DNA from: Lanius collurio
Taxonomy: Eukaryota; Chordata; Aves; Passeriformes; Laniidae
Direction: 5' to 3'
NCBI GenBank assembly: GCA_020086605.1
Contig: JACBWW010000047.1
Location: forward strand, 1,146,414-1,210,413
DNA length: 64,000 nucleotides
Shown here: positions 12,601 through 26,110 of the stretch, one piece after another
Layout of the letters: every line of letters starts with the position of its first letter
How positions within the stretch are numbered: the stretch's first letter is position 1
Notes under the pieces: generated by a model
What the model saw: only the letters and a program-made list of their open reading frames with translations
Databases searched by the model: none
Told to the model about the DNA's origin: nothing
Program-made: the position numbers and the translations under genes

Positions 12601-15401
12601 ATTTCAAGGTGCAAATTTTGTTAAAACAATCCTTCTTCCATCACCAGTTTCTTATATTTGCTGGTGTTTCAGAAGACCTGTGAACTAATAATTGTTGTGT
12701 TTAGGGAAGAACAGTTTGCTTTCTCTCCATACATTGTATTTTGACAGACACAGCATACATCCATTCCACTCTTTCCTCTTGCTTCTGATTTTCACAGTAC
12801 TAGAGAGAAAGGGTAAAACACGTGAGGGGTAAAAAAGAAAATGGTTAAACATCCTTTATAATGTTTGCTGTTGGGGAGGATAAAAGGAGGATTCAGCATA
12901 GCAGGCCCCAATTAGGCACACACTAGTGAACGAGCAGTTTAGTTTAAGTTGGCTGTTTCCACCAGGAGGAGGTAATTCAGTGTGAAGAGACTTCTTGGGT
13001 TTTGCAGCAGCCCTGGGAGCAGGATGTGAGGACCGTGCTTTGCTTTCCACCTGCCCTGTCGAGTGTGTGTCGGCATTTGGAGTCAAGTTATAACAGGTTT
13101 CATGTGACCTTGAGATTGTCTCAATTACATAAGGGATGAGAACAAGTCCTGACCCCCTCCAGGACCCAGGGGAAGATTTAAGAAGATGCATGGTCATATT
13201 TGCACTTTCTCTTGCTCTTTATCAAGCTCAGGTCTCCCTAAACTTGATAATGGCACCTCGAAATACAGGTTACAAGTTACGCCTGTTCAGTGACAACACT
13301 TTTTCTTTGTCAGTCAGCATCAGGAAGGTGAGGGGCAATTGGATCAATCTTAACCTCCACATGCAGTTTTCTTTCTCATCTCAGTAAACTGAAAGGGAGG
13401 GAGATCAGTGTCAGTATTGAGGAGGAGGGGGACTTTCAGTGAGGGAAGAGTGGGAAGGTGAATGCCCTGTTATGACTAGCTCCTTGCTGCATGTCCTTCG
13501 GTGTCAGCAGTTTGGTGCGTGGGATATTTGCATGCAACTTACACTTTGGAATATGTATGTCAGAAGCCATTTGCATTGGGAAGACAATTATAGGTCAAAC
13601 ACATTCCATATTTTTCCATATACTTAATTGTGAATATGTACAGAATAACATTGCTTTTATATAGGCTGCTTTTTGACCATGGTAAGTGTCTCAATGTTCC
13701 TTGGTGCTCAAGAATTAAGTAATTCTAAACAGGGTTTAAAATCTGAGATAGCTGAAGCTATTTTTAACATGTGGATTGTGATTTGGCTCTCCACAGTCTT
13801 TGTCTTCTCACCCGGTTTTATCTATTGTAGCATGGCTGATAATGGGCTGGTGTCGTATGCTGTGCGCTCTTTGTCTCAGCCATGAGGATGCTGACTTCCT
13901 CCCTTTTATTTCAGGAGGTCATTAGTGCTGATGAGATTAGAGGTTTATAACTTCAGGTCTAAGTCATTATTCCTAATTTAATCAATGCATTTAAAATGTT
14001 TCCTCTAATAAAATTGTAATGACTTTACATGATTTGTCATGCTTATCAAAAACATGGTTTTAACATTTTTTGTATTTAGAGGCACTGAGCTTCTGGAGGA
14101 GAGTACACATTAGTAGATCATTGCTGGGCCAATTTCCTGCCTCTCTGTCTCTCTCTGCTGTAAATCAGAATAACCTAGTCAGTGTAATCACAGTGATGTA
14201 CCGCCAGCATGGCACTGGAGTCAGGCCTCGCAAACAGCATAAAATCCTGGGAGAGGTCCCCCGTGCAAGCATGATTACTTCTCTGCCGCCACCTTCATCA
14301 TTCAGCTGGGTGCTTTGCCTCCATATGAAAGAGACTTACAGCAGCTCATGATAAAGGAAAAAATACCCATCTATAATGTAGAGGCTTGACTGGAGAAATG
14401 GCTTTTATGTTGCAAGGGGAATGAGATAAATAGCCTCCCACAGTTACCAAGGTAAGGGGAAAGCAGCGGTGTTACATCAGAGCTGGGTGTTTGTTTAGAG
14501 GCTTTTGAAGAAAATTCATCCAAATGCTTGGTTTTCAGGAATGCTCCTGGAATGTGCTAGGACTACTATTTAATTCAAATTACCTCTTTCTTAAACAGTG
14601 TACTGTATGCATTTGGGTTCAGGCGGGTGAGGAAGGAACAGAGGACATGAATTTACTGTATGCCAGGTAGATGAGACCCCTGTTTGAACATGCAACTGCT
14701 GCTTCTCCATGTGTGTGTGGCTCCCCCAGGTCAGCTTCTGTGGGTTGGAGCAGGAGTTGAAATCAAGTGAGTGATTTTGATCTTGCAGGTGATGAACTGA
14801 TGCAATGGGGGAGGATCTAACTGTGTCTATGGTCGAATGAAGGTGTCTGTGGGAGGGCTGACAATTTTATTAGCTCTTGGCCTTGCTTAGTGTCCAAAAA
14901 GCAGGTGGTGGAGTTGACAGGGTAGATGTGTTTGTGATAGAGGGACTGCTGTCAGGCAGTGCAATGCACTGGCAGCAGAGGGGTATCAGCTCACTGGGAT
15001 TCCCTGGATGGACTTTGTGGGTGTAACTGCTCCTCCCTGCTTCTGGAGAGGAAGAGCCTCCCTGTAGGGCAGTGTGCTTAGGATATAAATGACCAAGTCC
15101 TTCTGCCCTCTTCCTCTAACCCTAAGCCACTTGCTCCTTCTCAGGCAGCAGTCTAAAAGCAGCGTGTGGGTAAAAACACCGAGAGGTTTTTGCCTGCGTG
15201 TTTTAGCAGCGCGGTGGCTGCGGATACGGCAGCGTAACTGGCAAATCACAGTAGGCAGATGGCAGGTCTCGCACTAGGAGAGGATGTGTAAACGACCAAA
15301 GATAGGTTTTAACAGTCTTTTTCAAAGCCAGAAGTTTGTCACTGTATAAGCTCTGAGTCTAAACATCCCTGTGAAATTTCAAGCCTCAAGTCTACCGGTG
15401 G

Positions 15402-15437
15402 TTTTTATTAAACAGTTATTTTTTATTAAACAGTTTT
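15402..15437. repeat. 18-bp tandem duplication
   Basis: The 16-mer TTTTTATTAAACAGTT occurs at 15402-15417 and again at 15420-15435, giving an 18-bp period. It looks like a local replication-slippage duplication. Confidence 0.85.
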
Positions 15438-16281
15438 GGCAACTGAAATGGATGCTGTGAATCACCATGTGCACGCCTGAGTGTGGGGTGTCCTGCACGT
15501 CTCAGGCATCTGCTGCCTCTGTGCTGGCTGATGGGCTTACCCAGCTGGCCATCCTGCCTCAGGTCTGCAAAGGATGAGCAGGAGGAAAACCGACCCTGGG
15601 AAACAGCCATGCACAAAATGCTTGTGTTTGTTGACAGGTTAGGGCAGAGCCATTGCTGGTAAAGTGGTGGCATGCTGAGTGTCACTGGCTGCCCAGGTGT
15701 GTTTCTGCCTTTGGACATTCACGGGGACCGCGTGCTTCTGCTGCCACTGGAGGGTTGGTTCAGTTTGACCTTTAGTCTTAAGGATAGGAACTGCTGATTG
15801 TCTTTGCCATGCAGGGCTCTGTGGGGGTGTGCTGGTGCTCTGCAGACAGCTGGAGAGATCAGGCTGGCTTTTCTGCCATTCTGATATCTATTCTTTCTTT
15901 TTTTCCAGACTGATCTGTTTTAACAGCAAGACTCAGTTAAGGGGAAGAGTACTTCCTGTACAAATTGCCCTGTGCAGATATGTAATGTAATTCAACTTGG
16001 TGGAACTTCCATATTCTCTACGAACATCAGCACTGGTGCTTCCCATTAGTAATATCAATTTTCTTTTTTTTTCCTGCCGTTTTAATACTGCAGAGAAATA
16101 ATTTTAAGTTCCCAGAACCTGACAGGTACAGTGATGTTAGATACCTGAGCAGCGAGGAGCCAAGGGAGGAATACAGTCAGATAACCACAAAATTAGGCTC
16201 AAACCATTAGCAGCTTGAGCAGCAGATCATCATTAAATCAGCAACCCAAAACTAGCTATAGTGATTAAACGACCCTCGTTT

Positions 16282-16295
16282 TATTGACGTCAATA
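16282..16295. promoter_or_regulatory. CRE-type palindrome
   Basis: TATTGACGTCAATA is a perfect 14-bp palindrome containing the full cAMP-response element core TGACGTCA (16285-16292). CREB/ATF dimers bind this core in vertebrates. It stands alone in CpG-poor intron 1, where an intact CG in the core is uncommon. Whether it is bound is unknown. Confidence 0.4.
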
Positions 16296-19200
16296 GTGTA
16301 ACTCTCAGTTACATTTGTTGAGAAGGAAATGTGCTCCCAGGAGAACCAAGGTTTTCTTTTTCAGATGCTTTTTTAATGAGGATGGAAAGCTGAACTGAGT
16401 GAGGTATCCAAAACTTTAACTTGTCTGCTTCTGAAGTGTGCTGCCTATGCCTGACAGCCACTTCTACATGGGCCCCTGTTTATTACTTCTGTCTTGTATT
16501 TGTAATTTTTTCACTCTCTTTGTGTATTGCTATTCTCACTGGTCTTTTTTCCTTTTTTTTTCTTTGACTTGAACTCTATGACTCATGCTTTAATTTTTGT
16601 TTATGTTCCCACTCTGCTTAAGGGCTCCTCATTCACTATAAGAGTACATTGCAATATGTAACATTTCATTGTCTCTCTTATTTATTTCATAGCTCGAAAA
16701 TGAAGTAATGGAATGGGCTTTTATTTGTGGAATCTGAGAAAGTGTTTCAGCAAATGACGAGCAACATCAGTAGAGCCTAAGTGTGTATGGTCCTGGGCCC
16801 AAAATATGTGTACACTTAGAAATTCAGACTGAAGCTGGTGACTACTTTGAGGTGGACAAAGTTTATAACTCTGACTTCTTTGAACCAAACAGATGAACCT
16901 TTGGAAACATCAGAAACAGTAGCTTTGGAGAGAAGAGCTGCAGGTCTCACTTCATGACAGTGGTCCTTGGACCTTGGATGTAGATTTAACAGTCTGATGA
17001 AAATTGTTGTGAGCTGGATGTTAGGAGTAGGTCCAAAATGGACCCTGGGGAGCACCTCCTGGGAGCTCTTGGTAGGTGAGTGCTGATGTGTCAAACCACA
17101 TTAGCTCATTTGAAGCAATTAGCAGTTGGAAGCAGTGGGGTTAGGCTTCACTAGGGCAGTGGCTCTGGAAAATGGGTGTTGCACTCTGTGGCTGCCCTGT
17201 TATCACCTCTCCCCTGGTGAATGTTTTTGGAGAGATGGAAGGTGGTGTTCAGCCACTGCATTTGAGTCCAACCCAAATGCTGGGGGAAGCTGAGGCACAT
17301 GAGCACACACCATGTGTGTTTGTGTGGGCTGCTAGTGGAATTCAAGGCTTCCCTTTTGCTAAGGGGCCATTTTTTGTCTGATGAGTGAAAAAGCTGTTTG
17401 GAGTTTCCTGAGTCATGTATCATTACTGCTATACTGCATTTAGGAACTATTTGCTTTTGTTTTCCTGCTATTTGACTAATACAGTTCAGCTGGGCAGTCT
17501 CTGATCCTGCTGGCATGTTACTGGCATTGAAAGGTAAGTTTAGAAAGAAAATAAACCTCTGGAACTTAATTCAGTGGTGCCAGTCCCTGCTGCTGGCTGA
17601 ACAGACTATTGCTTGAAACTCTTGCTCTTAGGTGTTTCTTCCTATTTTTTGTCATATTTGTATTACGGAGAAGATAAATCTGTTCAGCAGCATCTGTGCA
17701 TCACCACTGACATTTTAATTTTCAGTTAAAAGATTTTAATTAAAATCCAACATAATTTGGTATGAAAAATGAGATTGAATTGGTATTATACAAGCAGACT
17801 GATCTAATGTCAATTTATATATCAGTTTCAGGAACAGCTCTGTCTGATTAATCCAGGCAGCAGCAATGTTTGCTGGAAGGGGCTCTACTTGCTCTTTTTG
17901 TATAATTCTGCCATTATTCTACCAAGATAATTATAGAGAAAGAAGCTTTGTGCTGGTTTTCCCAGTTTCTCTCTGATGGAGCTCTTATCTTGTTCTGCTT
18001 CTCTGTCTCCTTCTGGATGCTGTGTAATCATCCCTGCAAGACATGATTGCCCTCTAGGCTTCAAGGAGAGATTTGTGTGGAGAAAATGTTTGTTCTTGCA
18101 ATGCCTCAGAACGTACCAAGATTTTTTTATAATTGTGCAGGTTGCATTTGGAAAGCTGTTGGTGGAATCCCTTCATGGCTCTGTCTTAGCTGTGTGTCAG
18201 TGTGTGATGTGTGCTTACACAGCTACACACTGGTGCTTGTGTGCCTGTCTCAAGCCACAGGATTTAACACAGCTTTAGTCTCAATTCCTTGTGTTAGTCA
18301 CAAATGGAGTATAAACATGTCCAGGATGTGTATTTAAAATACATCTATTTGCCAAACATTGTCTCTTTGCAAAGGCTTAAATAGAAAACACAAGAAGATT
18401 TTCCAGGCCTTAAGTCCCATTCTTCCCTATAGAATAAACATCTTCATCTAATAAACTTGAGACATTTTCTGTCTCTGAAAATTCTGATTAAGCTATGGAC
18501 AGTCTGTAATTTTCTTGCTGAGGTTGTGCATATGGACTGCTTGGGAACCTGGTTTTGGGTTTGTACAGGAGCAGCTCTGCACAAGGTCTGCTGAAACAAA
18601 CATTTTTTTTCATATCATCACTGTAAAAGTCTATGAAAAGGAAATGGCAGAGGTAATGGGGCACTTCTGTGTATATTTTCTGATATTACATGAATAAAAG
18701 CTCTCAAATACAAGAAGACAGAAAAATTACAATGAATCTTCTAAGTAAGAAGCTAGCATGTGGTATTATCCAAACTGATCTGTTTATTATGATCTGTTTA
18801 ATATGCCTTAATTATTGGGGAACTCATGGTGATAGGGATATGGTTTATTTTCAGAGGCTTCAAGTCCATGTCTCCTGCTTGCCCTCAGATTATGTTTATG
18901 GCCAGAAATGAAAAGGGTTATTTTTCAGGTATGTAGTCTGTCTTTTTTCCAGAAGGTATTCCAAGCAATCCTGTTGAAAAAATACTTGGGAATGATGTGT
19001 GGTGTTTTTTCTACACTCACAAAGAAACATCTTATTTTACCAAGTTATTACACCAAGACAACTGTTTCACTTATTTTTGCTGCATGCTGCTACATTCCTA
19101 CCATGAAGATATGATTCACAAAACATGTAGGTTTGATACAGAGCTAGAGCAGTCTCTGAAAACAGAGGGGTGGTTTTGTGGCTTGGTGTTACAACATGTC

Positions 19201-20284
19201 AGCAGCATTCACAGCATGTCTGCCTTCTGTTTCCTGCGTGATTTTGGGTGCCTTAGAGATCAGCAAAGCTCAAAAATATCTCCTAAGATTCACTGAATAC
19301 AGTAGGTCTGTGTTTAAATGCTTCGTTGACTCAGCAAGAGCTGGGGATTTATCATCAGATCTGTGCTTCATGCAAAACAAAGGAAGGGAACTCCTCTCAA
19401 TGCACTGTGGTTGTGTGGATGGTCCTCTGGAGTCAGATCTGTAGCTTCAGTGGTTGATATGTAAGTACCCCTGTCTCTGTGGACAACATATGGGACACCT
19501 GTACTTGAGATTTTCAGAAACAGGGTGCAAGGAAAACCTGCTCCATACCCAGTGTTGTGTATTTGCCTATTGGATTTCAGAATTCGATTTCAAGTGTTTT
19601 CAGGCAGTAGAGAAAGGACACTTAGAGTTAAGGTATACAGAATGAGTGTGTCACCAGAAGTAAACTATAAACTGTGGAAGGCAGCAGCCCAGCTCAGTTA
19701 ATACTCTAAAAATGTTCCACCCTTTAGTTCTTCACAGGTTTAGTTACATCACTTCTCCTGCTTCTGATAGCCATGTTGACCCTGAAATCAAAGGATGTAT
19801 GCACACCTCTTCAAAATTTGTCCTTTGGATTTAGTACTTTGTCTCATTTTGGGATGGTGTAGTTTCCATAGTTTCATACACTTTCCCAGTGTTGTGTGTG
19901 AGTTTATTCTGGGGCACGTTCTTATTGATAGGGGAAAACAGTTTTCTGTGAGAGTTTATGGAGAAAACGCAGATTGAGGTTGGATTATGCCAACTTTACA
20001 ACCTAAATCTCTGTCTTGGTGTGGTGGTACACAGTGCAGTGCTTGTTGAATGGCCATATTTCACTTGGAGCTCTGAAATCAGTGTATGAGTTTTAAAATA
20101 CCAGCAAATGGTTGCAGGGTGAACATTCATTTTTCATGAGGGTGGTAATGCTATTTCAGTTTGCTGAGCTACAACAGTGTGCTTTGATCAACAGAGTAAT
20201 TTAGCAATTACAGAGTATCTGATGTGCCTCAATTTACCTAGCAGCTGAAGAACTCAATGGCAGGTAATTTTTCATTTTTAATTG

Positions 20285-20324
20285 TCTTTGGAAAATGAGT
20301 TCGAAATGTATTATTTTCCAAAGA
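20285..20324. repeat. Perfect 12-bp inverted repeat (hairpin)
   Basis: The arms 20285-20296 (TCTTTGGAAAAT) and 20313-20324 are exact reverse complements separated by 16 bp. A short stem-loop could form in DNA or in the intron transcript. No mobile-element ends are visible beside it, and the stem is shorter than a normal microRNA precursor. Confidence 0.6.
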
Positions 20325-21280
20325 ACAGTTAAGAAACAAATGTATGCCACTTTACTGCATACAAAGAGTTGAATCTTCTCTCAGTTACTAATGATCTCAG
20401 ATGAAAACACCCTATGGGAAAAAAAATTGTTTGGCTTATATATAGGCATAAGGAGGAACATAATTTCAATAAGCTTCAATATTGATTCAAAATCAGAAAA
20501 GAGCAGAGACAAAACCCAATGAAATTAATAAGCTATGGAGTTTAGTGTCTGTGGTAGTTCTAAGAAGATTTAATTTTTGTTAATGTATGTGTAAAACATT
20601 AACATTACTGTTAACAGTGTTTTGTACTTTTCTTCTGACTCCAAATGTCTTAAAATAGTATATCCAGAAAACAGGGTGCCATTAAGAATGGGATTTTCAC
20701 AAATGTGGGCTTGATTCTGTGTTCATTACATTGAGCTGAGTAAAGAACAATTGCTTTGTGTGAGCTCAGGGAATGTGATCCAGATCAATGTGAGCATTAG
20801 GGCATTCATATTCTACTGCAGCCTCTGCTGCTGAACCGCAAGACAGAAGCATGTGCATCCCATTTACTGTATCCCAGGACATTATCTAGACTGTTTGCTA
20901 GCTTTTCTATATTTTTGCTGTAGGAAACATGATGATAGTGTTAGAAACTGGGCTGTAAACAATGTGGGCTGTATGCAGCAAGTAGAGCTGTTCTGCAATT
21001 ACATAAGGTAGTTCAGATGAAAGAGCCTCTGTGTTCTGTGTCTGAGAGAGGAGACTTAATTAAGACAGACAAATTCTCCTGGGTACAACAAAGCAGTTCT
21101 CTGGTTACAGCCCTGATTAGACTGTAGTTCTTCTAAATGTATTACCAAAGTCTTCATTATTATAATTAAACGGATATAGAATATGTTGGCCCTTCATTGC
21201 ATAAAGCTTTGCTTTAGGGTTAAGACTAGAAATTTCATCAAGAGCTTTGAAATGGAAAGCTGACAAGCAAAGCAAATGAT

Positions 21281-21300
21281 TTCTATAATTTTCTATAATT
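21281..21300. repeat. 10-bp tandem duplication
   Basis: TTCTATAATT is repeated twice head to tail. It is a simple slippage duplication. Confidence 0.85.
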
Positions 21301-22628
21301 CAAAAATTATTATCCTTTTTAGTCTTCCATTTAAAGACAGACACTAAAAAAATAATCTTAAATGGCCTATTTACAGCAATATTATTTTCCTGAGGCAACC
21401 AGCTAGAAAAGCTAGTGTCATCTGTAAAGATGGAGCTCAAGAAGTTGGCTTCTCCCACGTATGCTGGGTTTGGAGCAGTCCAGCCTGAGAATGTCTGTGC
21501 TCCCCTGGGTCTGTGGCACTCGCTGCTGCTGGCTCCTGGTGCTTCCTTGCTTACCTCTGGCCTCTTTCCAAGAGTTAGCAAGTCCTGCTGCTCAATAGAG
21601 ATGTTGCTCCAAGGTAAATAAAGTGGAAAAGTATGTGTGTTGGGGAGTATTCATTGCTCATACATTCAACTAAAGGAACTGATGAAAAATAACAATAAAG
21701 AAGAAGGGAGGGAGTTAATATTTCTATAAGAAAAAGACTTTTTCTTAACATTTGTCTTTTCACTGTATCTGTTCATGTAAAAAACATACCATTGAATTTA
21801 GAATCTGTTTCCCTAGTGGGAGGGATTATCTTTAAAAGTCTTGAAAAGCCAGAGCACTGGGGTTTGAAAAGGACTTGAGAAGTTGTTGGATGAACAAATG
21901 CACAGTCACACCTAGTTTAATCTAAATAGAATATTAACAAATGAACAGTGTGACCCTGGGGACTAAATGTATGTGTTTGTAAAATTAAAGCTTAAAATGA
22001 GCAACAACTGAATCACACAATTGTTGCAAAGCATAATCTATTCTAAAGGGCCCATTGAATGAACTGAGTTCTGAGCTGATTTTTGTCCATGCCAAAGTGG
22101 TTCCCAGTGCTCACTGATGTCACCCTTCTGCTACTACTTGTTCACACTTGCAAAACTAAACATGGCCAGTATTTAATAGTTCTTTAGTACCCTCTTGAAT
22201 TGCTCTGGGCAGAGTGTGTTGATGTTAATGACAACTGTGCAAGATAAGGGAAACTTGTGGTTTAGCAAAGGGGCCTGTGGCCTCCTGTCCTTGAGAAGGC
22301 AAATACCAACCTTGGACCTCTTAAAACAAAAAGCTTCCCCAAACCACTGGCCCAGCTGCTCCTGCCTCCACTGCTAGACACTTCCTTTTCTGCCATGTAT
22401 CCCCCCCAGGTGAGGGAATGGCTGGAGACCCTCACAGAAGCTGCCTTTTCTCTGAAGGTACTGATATTTGTGTCAGAAACATTTTCGAGTCTTGTGGAAA
22501 CCACGAGACAAATCCAGAGCAGACAGTGTTTCCTAAGGCATCTTCCTGGGCTCATGAGCTGAGCTAGAAGCCAGGAGGTTCCAGCTCTTCTGGCTGCAAA
22601 GCTGTAGTGGTTTAGTTCAGATCATCTC

Positions 22629-22655
22629 TTACTTACTTATTGCTTACTTACTTAC
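22629..22655. repeat. TTAC tetranucleotide repeat
   Basis: Two short blocks of TTAC units are separated by TATTGC. This is an imperfect microsatellite in intron 1. Confidence 0.8.
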
Positions 22656-24129
22656 AACATTTTTCTTCTTGCTCAACGTTTTCTAAATGTTGCAAGTGTA
22701 CAGAACTGTTGGAGATTTGAGGTGTTACTTTCTCCACATAAATGCTAAGTTATGTTGCAGCTGAAGTGTAGTTATACTGTGGTTAGAGTTCAAATTTTTT
22801 TCTAAAACCCTTATAACCACTAATTCATAATGTTTAAATATTAACTGGATGGAAGCAATTACACCAGATTGGTGGTACACTTAAAGTGTAAAAAATGGGT
22901 ATGTAAAACCCAAGGGATTGTAATACTCAGGCATGCTAATAGTTTAACTCTAAGATAAAAGATTTATGATTATTTAGCAAATAAATATATTGACCAGGAC
23001 AAAACTACATTATAATTGCATTCCTTTATTTGTTTAAAAAAACCAAAATCAAATGGGGAACTAGTTTTTTTTCTCTAAGACATGGGCTCTGGGCAGTAAG
23101 AGAGTTCTGCCCTTGAAGGTGGATAATTTTGAAGAAATGAGATTAAAAATTGTAGCACATCTCCATAGCAAATCAATTATTCTTTAAATAAATTGGATGT
23201 TTATGATATTGCAGTTTGCATCTTATCAAGGGGCTTGTAACCTGCATAATTTACTCCTTATTTTGATGAGTAATGTAGACATTCTGTGTCTGCATTGGTA
23301 AAAATTTGGAATACTCCTACTTATGAGAGTCACATAAGAAGATTTAATGAGGCTACCACAGCTGTCTCTTGAATACTTCTTTCTTTGGTATTAATAGAGA
23401 AGTCTGTGTAAGGGAGATGCTTAATTTGTTGCTAAGTGCTCCACTGAAATAATTGTTTTACTTGTATGTTGTTTTCAGCCCTGCCAACTCCTGTAGCAGT
23501 GTAGGAGCACATTTTGTGGCTTGAAACTGCTGTGATAGCAGCAGGCATGATTTATGTCTACACCTTGCTCTTCAGCCCAAGGATGCTGAAGGGGGATGTA
23601 TGGTATGCACTGTGCCCATAGTTGCAAAGCTAAAAAGCTGTAGATGGGAGTAAAATAAAACTAAAACTAAAAAGCACTTGAGGAATTTTTGAGTCTGTGG
23701 TTAAGTACAGACACATTTCAGTGCCCATACTGTAGAGGAACAATCAGAAAGTTTTCCCTAATTGTTATTTTGTGATGGAGCTTGCTGACAAGGTGTCAAC
23801 ACAAGGGTTAATAAATCACAAATGGCACAGCCACGTGTGTGGGGCTGCCACCCGGATCTGTCCTGTGGGCTCTGGTGGAGGTGGTGCCTGTGCCCCCACA
23901 GAGAGCCTGCACACCAGCTGTACCAACTCCTACACCTCAGGGACACTCCCCTCAGTGATAAACAGTTTCCTCAGAGGAGCTGAAGCATTTCTTGGGGATG
24001 TTGGAAGTTGCTTTTCTCTCTTGAAGAATACGAGGGCCTTAAGACAGCATGAGGCAAAATTTTGCCCCCAAGGGTGTTATAGGTCAGATAAAAGACTGCC
24101 CTGTCTTGCCCATATACTTCATATTTGAC

Positions 24130-24720
24130 TTTATGTATTTTATCTCAACCTATTTAATAATTCAGTTATGAATGACAATTGGAATTTTAAAAAAATCCCA
24201 TTAAACCAGTTTCACTACCTAATTTTATTGATTTTTTTGTAACTTCATTGCTAAATTTAGGTGTAGAGGCTGATCTGAATCAGTGTAAATGTGATTAATG
24301 AAGAAATAATTTAAGTTGATTAAAAAGGGCTTAAAATAATGTGATTATCCTGTTGAGATTTGTGTGGCTTATTGGATTACACATTTTATTCCTGGAGGAT
24401 TGCTGTATGATTCAGAATGAAATTAAATTGGTCACCCTATTTTGGGCCCCCAGTGCTTGGTAAATCTCTAGTACCATGATACCAGACAGAAGGCACAGTC
24501 ACATTCAACCATTTTCTTTTGAAATAACGTGGGATTTAATTTTTGACTTAATACCTAAATAATCAGGCCAAAAACCAGCACCGGAGTCTGGTCTGCTCTC
24601 CATTAAATAGGGCTTAAATGAAATCATGTTTGATCTCATGGGACATCCTTTTGGGAGGAATCAGGTGCTGATGAAGAAGTGATGAAGACTCTGCAGCCAT
24701 CCTTGGGAGATTGTGACCAT
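24130..24720. other. AT-rich, TAAT/ATTA-dense block (candidate regulatory element)
   Basis: The block has many ATTA/TAAT cores and AATTTTA-like words, little simple repeat, and no recognisable transposon. Such texture is common in conserved non-coding elements near developmental genes, and SATB2 neighbours PLCL1 in other vertebrates. This is inference from composition only; no alignment was possible. Confidence 0.25.
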
Positions 24721-24850
24721 TGTCAGTTTTGCTTTTCTTGTTCAAAGTCTTGGCTTATTTTTGAATGTGTTGATTTCCAGGATTTAAAAGAATGTGTCAC
24801 CATACAGTACTGATCTTCAGATAATCTTTATATAATAATCTTAATAATCA

Positions 24851-24910
24851 GTGATCCTCATAGATCCCTTCAAGCTCAGAATATTCTGTGATCTAAAAAT
24901 CTGTGATATC
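24851..24910 (+). mobile_element. Fossil CR1 LINE 3' end
   Basis: The text 'tagatcccttcaagctcag' followed by an attctgtgat-type word and a degenerate repeat (ctgtgat at 24885 and 24901) matches the known 3' terminus of CR1 LINEs, where a 'ggtcccttccaac' segment leads into an ATTCTATGAT-like short tandem tail. It is diverged and truncated, as expected of an old 5'-truncated copy. The upstream border is not visible. Confidence 0.55.
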
Positions 24911-25439
24911 AAGTCTACATTTTAAGTTTCTAGGGGATCCATAGGGAAATGTAATTTGAAGGACTTTTTAAAGTACGCTGATTAAGGATTTAATTAAACT
25001 AAATTGAAACCATTACATTCTGAATAATAAATAATTCTGAATAAAAGTGCCCAGATACCTCTGAATTAGGGCATGATGTGTCTGTTAAAGTTTTTCCTTA
25101 TATTAATGCACATTTTTATTAATACTAATTTAATAATTATTAATACAGACTATGTGTATTGAATTAAAAGAATCTGTAATCCCTTACTTGAATGTGTTTT
25201 CCAAAATCTTCCTTATTCTTGTGGCACCTGTGAACTTTCCAATTTTCAAGGTAATTTCTAAACTGAGAGCATCACATGATGGACAAATACAAAGATATTA
25301 GAACTTTTCTATCTTGAGTAGATACTATGTTTATACAGCCAACTGTACTGTTTTGTGTGTGATCTTTTTGTTATATTCTTTGCTGATCAGCTGTGATGAC
25401 AAAAACAATTTCCTCAAAATTATTCTCCTGCATCAGAGT

Positions 25440-26110
25440 CCTGTAAATGAGGACTTGCCCCTTGTATTTTTAGAATTGCGACCTTGTCTTTTGCTCCTTA
25501 TTTTTTTAGGTATTGCTTGTCAAGCAGTCTTTGAACTGCTGATTCACATTCTGTTATTCATCACTGTTGAAACTTGGCTTTGTATCATCTCCAGACTCTG
25601 TGTGTATTGATTTTATACTTTCTTCCAGGTCACTCTAAAAATGCTAAACAGCACTGGGCTGAAAAATGGGTCCCTGCAGGATCCCATTTGAAGCATTTCT
25701 TCATGATGAGTGTTTCACGTTACTGCATTTGAAAGTTATCGTTTATCTTGTGTTTGATCCATTTAATGTCTTCTGAGTTTATTTTTATTGCTGTATCTTC
25801 TTAATCAAAATGTCATTCACTACCAAGTCAAATGCACTGCAGAAGCCATAATACATTACAGAATCTATTACAATGACTTTAAGTGTATCAACCGAACTTT
25901 TAATATCATAAAAGCAGAGATATCAGGTTAGTCTGACAAGCTGTTTTCCCTAATGTTGGAAATAGTTAATGCTAATCATTGTTTTATTCTTAATCAAATC
26001 TTTTTTCAGCTTCTCCATTATTTTGACAGTGAAAATTACCCCCTCACAGACGCAGTACCAATCAAGTATTTAGAGGTGTAATGAAGGGGAGTACCAGTCG
26101 GGCATGTTTT
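25440..26110 (-). pseudogene. Fossil CR1-type LINE reverse transcriptase segment
   Basis: Translating the minus strand gives, without gaps, SDLEESIKSIHTESGDDTK ending at 25579, which aligns with the CR1 reverse-transcriptase stretch around the FADDTK motif C. Two in-frame stops lie just before it. Further up the element, 25827-25877 reads VMYYGFCSAFD at its end, aligning with the YLDFSKAFD motif A. The spacing between the motifs, about 240 bp, fits the family. The rest is heavily decayed, so the outer borders are estimates. It is a dead copy on the opposite strand to PLCL1 and separate from the + strand CR1 tail at 24851. Confidence 0.75.
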
